Shown here: in pieces, positions 36,082 through 44,002 of the stretch
Layout: each line of letters begins with the position of its first letter
How positions within the stretch are numbered: position 1 is the first letter of the stretch
From: Pedobacter terrae
Lineage (GTDB): Bacteria > Bacteroidota > Bacteroidia > Sphingobacteriales > Sphingobacteriaceae
Length of the DNA stretch: 64,000 bases
Direction: 5' to 3'
Assembly: GCF_900100705.1 (NCBI RefSeq)
Contig: NZ_FNCH01000005.1
Span: forward strand, 216,308 to 280,307
The notes under the pieces: model-generated
The model's database searches: none
Told to the model about the DNA's origin: nothing
What the model saw: only the letters and a program-made list of their open reading frames with translations
Translations under genes and position numbers: made by a program

Positions 36082-38052
36082 TTATTTATTTAAAGAGTTT
36101 ATCCAGGCTGCAATTTTTAAAGCTTCTGCTTTGGTTACTTGCGGCATTGGTGGCATTTCTGTTGAATAACCCGGCCAGTTTTGTGGTTGCGGATTGTGGA
36201 TCAACTGAAATATTTTCTCAGGTGAATATTTACGTTTTGCAATTTCTGCGAATGGCGGGCCAATCTGTCTTTTGGTTTGGTTATGGCAAGCCAGACAAGT
36301 ATTTTTAGTTAGCAAACCTTCAACCTCTTTAAAAGTAGGTGCTTTCGCACTAGCCACGGGCTTAGCTGGTGTTGCAGTTCCTTTCGCTTCTGGTGCTTTT
36401 CCTGTTGTTGCCTTTGGTACGGCAGTTTTCCTGGCAGGCGTATTTACAGGCATTGCTGAGTTTTTGGTACTCAGTTCGCTGGCAGAAAGTTTATTTCCAT
36501 CAGGAATTTGATTCAAGGTGTAATAAGCCACCGGATGAACTAGAGAATAAAAGCCATCTTGGGATCTTAAACCATCTAATGTTAAAGTATGGATATAATA
36601 TTGGCGAAGGTTTTTAACCACAATCCTGGCTTTTAAACCATCTGCAGAAACTTTAACCCCTGAAATTTTTAACTTTTCTGTGTTTACAGGAGGCGAACCA
36701 TACACCGGGTGGTATTTGTAAATAAAACTTTCTGCATCGTATGAAGCCAGATCTTCAGCCGATTTACGATCAACAGGCATCGTAAATTCCACTTCAAAAC
36801 CATCTGGCATTGCCCTAACGGCTTTCATTTCGAAAGGGGTTTTATTGTTATAAACCAGTCTTTCTAAACCTTCGTTAGCGTCACCGGCCGATCCCCAACC
36901 ACGGTTGGTTTCACCAACAAATAAGGAGCCGTCAGTTCCCCACTCCAATCTCAATACCCCAGAACGGAAACCCTTACGGAAAAGGAAGGCGGCACCTTGT
37001 TCTTCACCTTTTACAGTCTCCATAAAAATTCTCGAAATAATACTCATCCCCTGATCGCCAACCAAAATCTGTCCGGCAAATGGCCCGAAGGTATTGGCCG
37101 GAATTTTAACAGGCTCTGCAGAAGAAATACCCAAAATACCATAAGGCAACCAAACGGATGGCAAACGCAATTCAGGAAACACTTTTTTCATTTCGAATAA
37201 GGTTTTAAATGTTTCGTTTACCCTATTCTCTGGTTTAATGTATCTTCCCTGTTCATTTTTGGTTCTACGCTCATCTATTTGTGAGTAAAAGAAATCTGAC
37301 TGCAGTTTAACCGGAGAGTTAGGCAGGTTAGTCCACCTTAAACTGGCCGGGTGCCCCATAAAATCACCTTTATTTACCTTCCATAAACCACCTGACCCAA
37401 CCCAGTCGCCCTGGTTTTCGGTATAATAAAACTGGCCATCGATACTTCCAATCCCGGCTGGCGAACGAAAACCCGCAGCATATGGGCTCATTTTGCCATC
37501 TTCGGTTATATTCATCGCCCAACCACGCATGGGTACACGGCTTTCGGCACGCCACCATTCTTCGTCGCCAAAGGCCACATTTGCGGTTACCATAAAGCTT
37601 CCGTCAGGCATTAATTTCGGACCAAAACTATATTCGTGGTAGTGACCGCTTAAAGGCCAGGCATAAACAGTTTCGTAAACATCGGCTTTGCCATCCTGGT
37701 CTTTATCTACCAATTTGGTTAATTCGCCACGCTGCGCCACATATATTGCACCATTTTTATACGCAATACCCAAAATTTCGTGCAAACCATAGGCAAATCT
37801 GCGCCAGTAAGGTTTTGCACTGGTAGGATTTTCTACGATATAAACCTCTCCCCTACGGGTTGAAACGCCTAAATCGCCATTTGGCAGGGTAACCAGACCA
37901 CCAACTTCTAAAATCGGGCCTTCGGGCACGCGTACTTTATTTATTTTGAAAAAATCTTCTTCTTTCGGTGTTTCTTGTGCAAAAACGGTGGTAAGACTAA
38001 AACTTAACGCCAGTAATGCTAATTTTTTAAATGTATTTCTCATGATGATCAC
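36082..38052 (-). CDS. Secreted beta-propeller protein fused to a C-terminal cytochrome c domain
   Basis: The 656 residues start with a signal peptide (ALLALSFSLTTVFAQ). A six-bladed PQQ/NHL-like propeller (about 40-400: VGGLVTLPNGDLGVSTRRGE, GTDGSLFVGETNRGWG) and a beta-sandwich segment (about 410-520) follow. After a Pro/Ala/Thr/Lys-rich linker (about 525-575) comes a class I cytochrome c with CLACH at 586-590 and a likely Met ligand in EMPPMP (about 632-637). Family knowledge: this layout occurs in predicted sugar or polyol dehydrogenases of Bacteroidota and Planctomycetota. ATG codons at 38052 and 38043 are both possible starts. It follows the DUF1080 gene after two bases, so the pair is an operon. 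Confidence 0.85.
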   Translation of the reverse strand: MIIMRNTFKKLALLALSFSLTTVFAQETPKEEDFFKINKVRVPEGPILEVGGLVTLPNGDLGVSTRRGEVYIVENPTSAKPYWRRFAYGLHEILGIAYKNGAIYVAQRGELTKLVDKDQDGKADVYETVYAWPLSGHYHEYSFGPKLMPDGSFMVTANVAFGDEEWWRAESRVPMRGWAMNITEDGKMSPYAAGFRSPAGIGSIDGQFYYTENQGDWVGSGGLWKVNKGDFMGHPASLRWTNLPNSPVKLQSDFFYSQIDERRTKNEQGRYIKPENRVNETFKTLFEMKKVFPELRLPSVWLPYGILGISSAEPVKIPANTFGPFAGQILVGDQGMSIISRIFMETVKGEEQGAAFLFRKGFRSGVLRLEWGTDGSLFVGETNRGWGSAGDANEGLERLVYNNKTPFEMKAVRAMPDGFEVEFTMPVDRKSAEDLASYDAESFIYKYHPVYGSPPVNTEKLKISGVKVSADGLKARIVVKNLRQYYIHTLTLDGLRSQDGFYSLVHPVAYYTLNQIPDGNKLSASELSTKNSAMPVNTPARKTAVPKATTGKAPEAKGTATPAKPVASAKAPTFKEVEGLLTKNTCLACHNQTKRQIGPPFAEIAKRKYSPEKIFQLIHNPQPQNWPGYSTEMPPMPQVTKAEALKIAAWINSLNK

Positions 38053-38054
38053 GA

Positions 38055-39458
38055 CTAAAACAAAATGGTATAATTCAACTTACTTCCAATGGCTGCAATG
38101 ATTTCCCATTTGCCATCAATATTTCTAATTACTGGCTTTCCAGAACCTTCGCCAAGCTGTATATAATATGCTTTATCGTCAATTAAATACAAGCCCTTAC
38201 CCGCCTCTTCAATGTTTGAAGCAGTAGCTAAAAGGAAGTACAGGTCTTTCGAAGCTTTATCCACAGTAATTTCCCTGCTTAAACCTTGTCCGTTTTCCAT
38301 CACTTTAACCGCATCGGTAACATTTGTGCCGTTAATGATGTATTTAAACTCCGGACGGTCTTGTTTATCCATTACGTACCCCTTTGTTCTGAAACCTGTA
38401 CCAGCCGTATCGGTAACCCACTTGGCCTGGTCATTTGCCAACTTTGAAATCGCCAGAAAAGGCTTTTTGGTAAAACGGGTAACACTGCCCAAAGCGCGTG
38501 AGGTTCCGTTTCCACGGCCATCCCACATGGGCGTAGCATCAATAAAATCGCCATGCCATCCCTGTAATAAGGTACCGTTATCCAAATCGTAGCTGTAGGC
38601 AACTTTTTCAGGTCCGCCTACCGAAATAGCATGTACGGAACGTACTCTTGGTGCTACGTCTACAAAACTTCTGATCATATTGTTGCTTGCTGCTTCAATA
38701 TATATCGGATCTGCACCACCGTTTTGGTTTGTTGCTGGAATTTCTGATAGTTCAGTGATCTGAATATTTCTGAACGCTACAGATCCATGATCGCCTTGCA
38801 AACGTAAAGGTCCTTTTGCTTTTTCAGCACCCGCTGCACCTCTTGTCGCGCCAAATAATTCAACATTTTCGTGAATCAGCACGCCGTTTAGCTCTGCACT
38901 GACAATTTTAGCATTTTGTGTTTTTTTTCCTGAAGCATCGAATTTAGGCGCCTGGAAAATAATTTTAATATGTTGCCATAAACCTGGTGCCTTGCTTGCA
39001 TTCTGGCGGGGCGCAACACCACCAAATCCTTTCTCGGCTTCTGGTTTGCTATCATCCCAGCGCTGATAGATCCCACCATTATTTGAAGAACTTGGGTTTT
39101 TAATTCCCCATGCATCGTCAATCTGGATTTCATAATTACCTTGAAGATAAATCCCTGAATTTGTTCCTTTTGCAGTTAAATAATCCAGTTCTATTGCTAC
39201 ATCACCATATTCATTGATGGTGTATAAATCGGACCCTGCTTTTTTTGCTGTAGATTGGTTAACTAAAATGCCTTCACCTTTGGTTGTTTTTAAAACATTT
39301 TCGGCGTTAAGGTCGGCCACTACGTTTTGTGCCAGCGACCACGAATTGGAAGGATTTTTAAAGGCTGAAAGATCTTTGAGATCAATACGCTGGCCAAATG
39401 CCAACAAGGTTCCGCAAAGCCAGAAAATGGCTGTAAAACCCATCTTTGAGATGTTCAT
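38055..39458 (-). CDS. Secreted DUF1080 (3-keto-disaccharide hydrolase-like) protein
   Basis: The 467-residue protein has a signal peptide ending LAFGQ. A DUF1080 concanavalin-like jelly-roll (about 28-235) carries EYGDVAIELDYLTAKGTNSG, IYLQGNYEIQIDDAWG and GPLRLQGDHGSVAFRNIQI, the usual end of the domain. The C-terminal ~230 residues (GGADPIYIEAASNNMIRSFV onward) form an additional domain I do not recognise. DUF1080 proteins include enzymes acting on 3-keto-glycosides; with the cytochrome-fused propeller two bases downstream, an oxidise-then-cleave route for a sugar is plausible but unproven. Confidence 0.82.
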   Translation of the reverse strand: MNISKMGFTAIFWLCGTLLAFGQRIDLKDLSAFKNPSNSWSLAQNVVADLNAENVLKTTKGEGILVNQSTAKKAGSDLYTINEYGDVAIELDYLTAKGTNSGIYLQGNYEIQIDDAWGIKNPSSSNNGGIYQRWDDSKPEAEKGFGGVAPRQNASKAPGLWQHIKIIFQAPKFDASGKKTQNAKIVSAELNGVLIHENVELFGATRGAAGAEKAKGPLRLQGDHGSVAFRNIQITELSEIPATNQNGGADPIYIEAASNNMIRSFVDVAPRVRSVHAISVGGPEKVAYSYDLDNGTLLQGWHGDFIDATPMWDGRGNGTSRALGSVTRFTKKPFLAISKLANDQAKWVTDTAGTGFRTKGYVMDKQDRPEFKYIINGTNVTDAVKVMENGQGLSREITVDKASKDLYFLLATASNIEEAGKGLYLIDDKAYYIQLGEGSGKPVIRNIDGKWEIIAAIGSKLNYTILF

Positions 39459-39502
39459 ATATTTGATTATTAGTTCTAGCTTAAAGCTAAATTTGGTTTA
39501 AA

Positions 39503-39533
39503 ATCCATCGGATAATTGCTTTACCCGATGGAT
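39503..39533 (-). terminator. Terminator after the first-listed GH92 gene
   Basis: ATCCATCGG (39503-39511) pairs with CCGATGGAT (39525-39533). On the minus strand it is followed by TTTTAAA. The T run is short, so read-through into the DUF1080 operon is possible. Confidence 0.6.
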
Positions 39534-39542
39534 CATTTTTAT

Positions 39543-41831
39543 CTATTTTTCTGTTGATAATGAATAAGGAAAGTCAGCTGGATTCGACCCTCTGGTTTTG
39601 TTCGGCGTTGCCGTCATGTTGAAGTTTAATACCGCACCTTTCTGCATACCACTGTGGCTGATCCAGTTTTTAGAATATGGCTTACCATTCATTTGTAACG
39701 ACTGAACATAACGGTTGTTATCGCTATTGGCTGGTGCATTAATCACTACCGTTTTGCCATTTTCCAAAGTGATGGTTACCTTTTTAAACAAAGGCGCACC
39801 CAAAACATATTGGTCAACAGCTGGGGTTACCGGGTAGAAACCCATTGCAGAAAAAACGTACCAGGCAGAAGTTTGCCCGTTATCTTCATCACCACAATAA
39901 CCATCTGGCGTAGCTTTATACATTCTGTTCATGGTTTCGCGTACCCAATATTGTGTTTTATAAGGCGCACCGCCGTAGTTATACAGGTAAATCATGTGCT
40001 GGATAGGTTGGTTACCATGTGCATATTGGCCCATGTTTGCAATCTGCATTTCTCGGATTTCGTGAATTACCCCACGGTAAGCACTCTCATCAAATACCGG
40101 AGGCATAGAAAAGACCGAATCTAACTTGGTTACAAATTTATGGTGACCACCCATTAGCTTGGCTAAGCCATCAATATCCTGAAAAACCGACCAGGTATAA
40201 TGCCAGCTGTTACCTTCAGTAAATGCACCGCCCCATTTAAACGGACTAAACGGACTTTGGAAAGTTCCGTCCTGGTTCTTACCACGCATTAAGCCTGAAG
40301 CCGGATCGAAAAGATTTTTGTAGTTCATAGCTCTTTTCTTATAGATATCGATTTCTGAAGCGGGTTTACCTAAAGCTCTTCCCAATTGGTAAATGGTAAA
40401 ATCATCATAGGCATACTCTAATGTTTTAGCTGCATTTTCATTCTTTTTCACATCAAAAGGTACATAACCCAATTCATTGTAATATTTAACCCCATCGCGG
40501 CCAACAGCTTCCATCGGGCCTTCATTATTGGCACCATGTTTTACCGCCTGCCACAAGGTTTCGATATCGTAACCGCGCATGCCTTTAATGTATGCATCAG
40601 ACACTACAGAAGCTGAGTTATTACCCACCATAATGTTGGCATAACCCGGACTGCTCCACTCTGGCAACCAACCACCTTCTTTATAATCGTTGATTAGACC
40701 TTGTTGCATCTCTTTATTAATAGAAGGATAAACCAGGTTTAAGAAAGGATATAATGCCCTAAAGGTATCCCAAAAACCAGTACCAGCGAACATATAACCT
40801 GGCAAAACCTGTCCGTTGTAAGGACTCCAGTGCACGATCTGATTTTGTGCATCAATTTCATATAATTTATTCGGGAAGAATAAGGTGCGGTACATGGCAG
40901 AATAAAATGTCCGGGTTTGATCAATCGTCCCACCTTCAACTGCAATCTTACTTAAGGTTTTGTTCCAGGTAGCTCTACCTTTTGCTTTTGTAGCATCAAA
41001 ACCATCGTTAGCCAATTCTCTTTTCAGGTTTAAATCGGCCTGCTCAAAGCTGATGAATGAAGAAGCCACTTTTGCAGTTACCTGCTCACCTTTTTGCGTA
41101 GCAAAACCAATAACGGCACCGGCATGGTCAACCGTTAATTCTAAATCTTTTTCGTTAAGTTTTTTATCATCCCAGGTTTTAGCCAGTTTGAAATCTTTAT
41201 TGAAATAGATTACGAAGTAGTTTTTGAAATTTTTAGGCAGCGGCCCGCGGGCATATTTAGTGGTATAACCAATAATTTTTCTTTCAGCCGGAATGATTTT
41301 AATATAAGAGCCTTTGTTCTGGGCGTCTACCACTACATAGGCACTATCTGTTTTAGGGAAAGTAAACCTAAACTGGGCAGCACGTTCTGTAGGCGTGATT
41401 TCGGTAGTTACATCAGCATCGGCCAAATAAACACTGTAATAATAAGGCTTGGCTACCTCTGCTTTATGGCTGAACCAGCTTGCGCGGTCATCATCTGTGA
41501 ATTTTAATTTACCAGTAACCGGCATGATAGAAAAAGCACCATAATCGTTCATCCAGGGTGAAGGCTGGTGTGTTTGTTTAAAACCGCGGATTTTGTCGGC
41601 ATCGTAAACATAAGCCCACCCATCGCCATTTTTACCGGTTTGTGGTGTCCACATGTTCATTCCCCAAGGCAAACCAATTGCCGGGTAAGTATTTCCGTTA
41701 GATAAGGATGGCTTAGAGGCCGTTCCCATTAGCGGGTTTATCCAATCTACCGGATCAGTAATTTTGCCTATTGTTTGCGCGAAACTGGTTGATGCCGCAA
41801 CACTCAATAAGGCGATAAATAATCTTTTCAT
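39543..41831 (-). CDS. GH92 exo-alpha-mannosidase (A)
   Basis: The 762-residue protein has a signal peptide (VAASTSFAQ) and the GH92 architecture: an N-terminal beta-sandwich (INPLMGTASKPSLSNGNTYP), then an (alpha/alpha)6 barrel. Two catalytic regions can be read. EGNSWHYTW has Glu539, matching the acid of characterised GH92 enzymes, and YCGDEDNGQTSAWYVFSAMG has the acidic D648-E649-D650 cluster used as base with Ca2+ nearby. Family knowledge: GH92 enzymes remove alpha-1,2/1,3/1,4/1,6-mannose or mannose phosphate from N-glycans and yeast mannan. It lies 37 bases downstream of the metallopeptidase gene, in one probable operon. Confidence 0.93.
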   Translation of the reverse strand: MKRLFIALLSVAASTSFAQTIGKITDPVDWINPLMGTASKPSLSNGNTYPAIGLPWGMNMWTPQTGKNGDGWAYVYDADKIRGFKQTHQPSPWMNDYGAFSIMPVTGKLKFTDDDRASWFSHKAEVAKPYYYSVYLADADVTTEITPTERAAQFRFTFPKTDSAYVVVDAQNKGSYIKIIPAERKIIGYTTKYARGPLPKNFKNYFVIYFNKDFKLAKTWDDKKLNEKDLELTVDHAGAVIGFATQKGEQVTAKVASSFISFEQADLNLKRELANDGFDATKAKGRATWNKTLSKIAVEGGTIDQTRTFYSAMYRTLFFPNKLYEIDAQNQIVHWSPYNGQVLPGYMFAGTGFWDTFRALYPFLNLVYPSINKEMQQGLINDYKEGGWLPEWSSPGYANIMVGNNSASVVSDAYIKGMRGYDIETLWQAVKHGANNEGPMEAVGRDGVKYYNELGYVPFDVKKNENAAKTLEYAYDDFTIYQLGRALGKPASEIDIYKKRAMNYKNLFDPASGLMRGKNQDGTFQSPFSPFKWGGAFTEGNSWHYTWSVFQDIDGLAKLMGGHHKFVTKLDSVFSMPPVFDESAYRGVIHEIREMQIANMGQYAHGNQPIQHMIYLYNYGGAPYKTQYWVRETMNRMYKATPDGYCGDEDNGQTSAWYVFSAMGFYPVTPAVDQYVLGAPLFKKVTITLENGKTVVINAPANSDNNRYVQSLQMNGKPYSKNWISHSGMQKGAVLNFNMTATPNKTRGSNPADFPYSLSTEK

Positions 41832-41868
41832 TTGTTGTGTTTGTGTTTTATATGCTTGTATTTATTAT

Positions 41869-42540
41869 TTAAACTTTAGAATTTTTAACATAATCTGCCC
41901 AAAGTGCATCTAAATCTTTACCTGTTAATTTTACCCAGATATCTTTGGTATAGGTATGATCTCTTAAAGAAGCATCAACGGTTTTAATAATGCCAGGTTT
42001 TACACTTTTCTCCATCCAGGCGAAAAAACCAGCGGTAATGCGGTAACTGTTTTTATAACTATGTTCTGGCTTTAAAGCAGGCAGCGACCATTTAGCGCCT
42101 TCATTATCTACACCAAATTTATAACGGGCGTAATCGGCAATGCCTTCTGTTAACCAGCCCGGGCCAACGCTACGACCATAATCCTGCACAATGTGCATGA
42201 CCTCATGGGTTACTACATCAATATCTTCTGGATGTTTCACCATCCACATCGAACTAAAGGTTACTTTTCCATCGGCAGTTGCCGCCACTCCTTTGTAGGC
42301 CGTATCTATAAAAAACTTTACTTCTTTGATCGTAGAAGGATTATATTCTTTGGCCAGTTTTGGATAAACTTCAAAAAAGGTTTTGATCAAACGTTTCTTC
42401 AATTGGGGATCTAATTCCTTAAAATTGCTTTCGAACGATAAGGTATAACCGCTCTTTTTGATGATTTCCTGAGCCCTTAGCGGCATAGACAGCATGGAGA
42501 GGAGTACTGCAAAAATCGAAATGGCGAATATTCTTTTCAT
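41869..42540 (-). CDS. Secreted metallopeptidase of the basic secretory protein (BSP) family
   Basis: The 223 residues begin with a signal peptide ending LRAQ. The body contains VVTHEVMHIVQDYG, i.e. HEVMH at residues 112-116 (zinc-binding HExxH), followed by PGWLTEGIADYARYKFG (about 127-143), the second conserved motif of plant-type BSP domains. Family knowledge: BSP-domain proteins are putative gluzincin-like peptidases, and Bacteroidota versions stand in glycan-utilisation loci. It is the first gene of an operon with GH92 A. Two operator-like sites lie upstream (42600-42613 and 42738-42751). Confidence 0.88.
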   Translation of the reverse strand: MKRIFAISIFAVLLSMLSMPLRAQEIIKKSGYTLSFESNFKELDPQLKKRLIKTFFEVYPKLAKEYNPSTIKEVKFFIDTAYKGVAATADGKVTFSSMWMVKHPEDIDVVTHEVMHIVQDYGRSVGPGWLTEGIADYARYKFGVDNEGAKWSLPALKPEHSYKNSYRITAGFFAWMEKSVKPGIIKTVDASLRDHTYTKDIWVKLTGKDLDALWADYVKNSKV

Positions 42541-42599
42541 TATTCAGGGGTTATGGCTTTGGTTAGCATGTTTGGTTCTGCAAAATAAATATAATATAT

Positions 42600-42613
42600 G
42601 TAAAACGTTTTAC
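42600..42613. promoter_or_regulatory. LacI-type operator, perfect palindrome GTAAAACGTTTTAC
   Basis: A perfect 14-base palindrome with the central CG typical of LacI/GalR-family operators. It is 60 bases upstream of the peptidase start, and identical to 46598-46611. Confidence 0.7.
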
Positions 42614-42737
42614 TATATCAGCAAAATTTTATATGCTATCTTTTTTTAAAAACAAATGGGCGTATTCTTTTCAACCAATAAGGCAAAAAGCTAAATTAAA
42701 ATTTCAATAGACAGGCAAATAACACTTTAACACGATA

Positions 42738-42751
42738 CTAAAACGTTTAAG
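42738..42751. promoter_or_regulatory. LacI-type operator-like site CTAAAACGTTTAAG
   Basis: It keeps the TAAAACGTTTA core with the right flank slightly off. It lies 138 bases from the perfect site at 42600 and may act as an auxiliary operator. Confidence 0.5.
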
Positions 42752-42912
42752 TAACAATAATAAGCATATTACTACATAAGCAAAAATTTAATTCAGGTAT
42801 TTTGTTATTATAATGGGTTAAGTGTACGGCAAAGCAATACTGCAGCGATTGGAAATAAAAATATTACATTCTTATCGGGCGAGTAAAACAATAGATTTGA
42901 TTTTAAATGGTA

Positions 42913-42963
42913 TGAAGCAATCTTGGAGTGCCCGCCAATAGCGGTTGTGCTCAGATTGCTTCA
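42913..42963. repeat. TGAAGCAATCT...AGATTGCTTCA inverted repeat
   Basis: Perfect 11-bp arms (42913-42923 and 42953-42963) enclose 29 bases. A relative with 10-bp arms is found at 54258-54318, so this is a dispersed REP-like element. Confidence 0.6.
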
Positions 42964-43060
42964 TTTAGTGGGATAAGATTTATCACCATGGTGGTTTCTC
43001 ATGTTGATAGAACACCAGCCATTCAGATACAATTGATCGGGAAATAAAACGAAACGGACC

Positions 43061-43936
43061 TTAAGTAAGGCTCAAATCGCAGCAACTTGCAGCGCCGATT
43101 AATGCCGCATGCTCTTTTAATTCTGAAATTTTAATCTCAGCATCTATTCCGTTTCCTTTTAGTGTTGCAGTCAATTCTGGAGCGAATGCGTTAAATGACT
43201 GTGCAATATTCCCTCCAACAATTACGGTATTTATTTTATATTTCTTAATCACAGGGATCAGGAACTGTGCCAGGTTGTAGCCAAATTCCATAAAAACCAT
43301 GGTTGCAAAATGATTGCTTTCTACAATCGCTACCAATTCTTTAACGCCTTCTACCTCTTCACCGCTCAGTTGCTTAAAACGTTTTACGAACCAACGCGTA
43401 GATAAATAATCTTCGGCAATTCCATCTAAAAAAGGAGAGTTCCACAAGTCTGCATCATAAGCTTTATCATTTAAACAAAGTGAAGATCCAAGTCCGGTTC
43501 CCAACGTTAAACCTAATACGTTTACATTTCCTTTGGCTGCCCCTGCAAAAACTTCTCCCTGTAAAAAGCCAGCTGCATCGTTTATAAAGTGAATGTTGTC
43601 TATCGCAATATCCAACCGTTTGGCAAGCTCTTCTTTTACATTAACCTGGTAAAGCGATTTAAACTTTTCCTGATCTTTAATCAACGAAATTCCTTCTTTA
43701 TAATTAAAGGGCCCGGGCATGGCTATGCCCACATTTCTATTCCCGTTTTTGATGTCCTGGAAAGCATTATTGATAATATCGCACCAAGCCGATAAAATCA
43801 CTTCCTTATTCTCCTGTGAATTCACAGGGCTACGTTTGATAGAATTCTTCAATAAAGTTCTTGTTTCCAAATCTACCAATGCGGCCGTAATATGCGAGCC
43901 GCCAATATCTACACCTAATGCAACAGGCTTTTCCAT
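43061..43936 (-). CDS. ROK-family protein (sugar kinase-like), lacking the zinc motif
   Basis: The 291-residue actin/hexokinase-fold protein has the phosphate-1 motif ALGVDIGGSHITAALVD (about 6-22), MPGPFNYKEG and GLTLGTGLGSSLCLN (phosphate-2). The adenosine region VIVGGNIAQSFN lies near residue 240. The Asp of FINDAAGFLQGE is the expected catalytic base. The usual ROK zinc-binding stretch C-x-C-G-x-x-G-C is absent: after YDADLWNSPFLDGIAEDYLS no Cys cluster occurs. It could be a mannose or N-acetylmannosamine/glucose kinase in the glycan pathway. It follows GH92 B after 66 bases, likely in one transcript. There is no DNA-binding domain, so it is not a ROK repressor. Confidence 0.85.
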   Translation of the reverse strand: MEKPVALGVDIGGSHITAALVDLETRTLLKNSIKRSPVNSQENKEVILSAWCDIINNAFQDIKNGNRNVGIAMPGPFNYKEGISLIKDQEKFKSLYQVNVKEELAKRLDIAIDNIHFINDAAGFLQGEVFAGAAKGNVNVLGLTLGTGLGSSLCLNDKAYDADLWNSPFLDGIAEDYLSTRWFVKRFKQLSGEEVEGVKELVAIVESNHFATMVFMEFGYNLAQFLIPVIKKYKINTVIVGGNIAQSFNAFAPELTATLKGNGIDAEIKISELKEHAALIGAASCCDLSLT

Positions 43937-44002
43937 TCTATATATATTTCTGTTCTATTCTTTATTAATTTGAATAATTCGCCAAAAGTAGTCATTCAAT
44001 AG

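Larger units (their letters stand above)
42541..43060. other. Intergenic region with two operator-like sites and an inverted repeat
   Basis: It holds the promoter of the peptidase/GH92 operon on the minus strand, the operator-like palindromes at 42600 and 42738, and an inverted repeat (42913-42963). No gene is seen. Confidence 0.6.
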
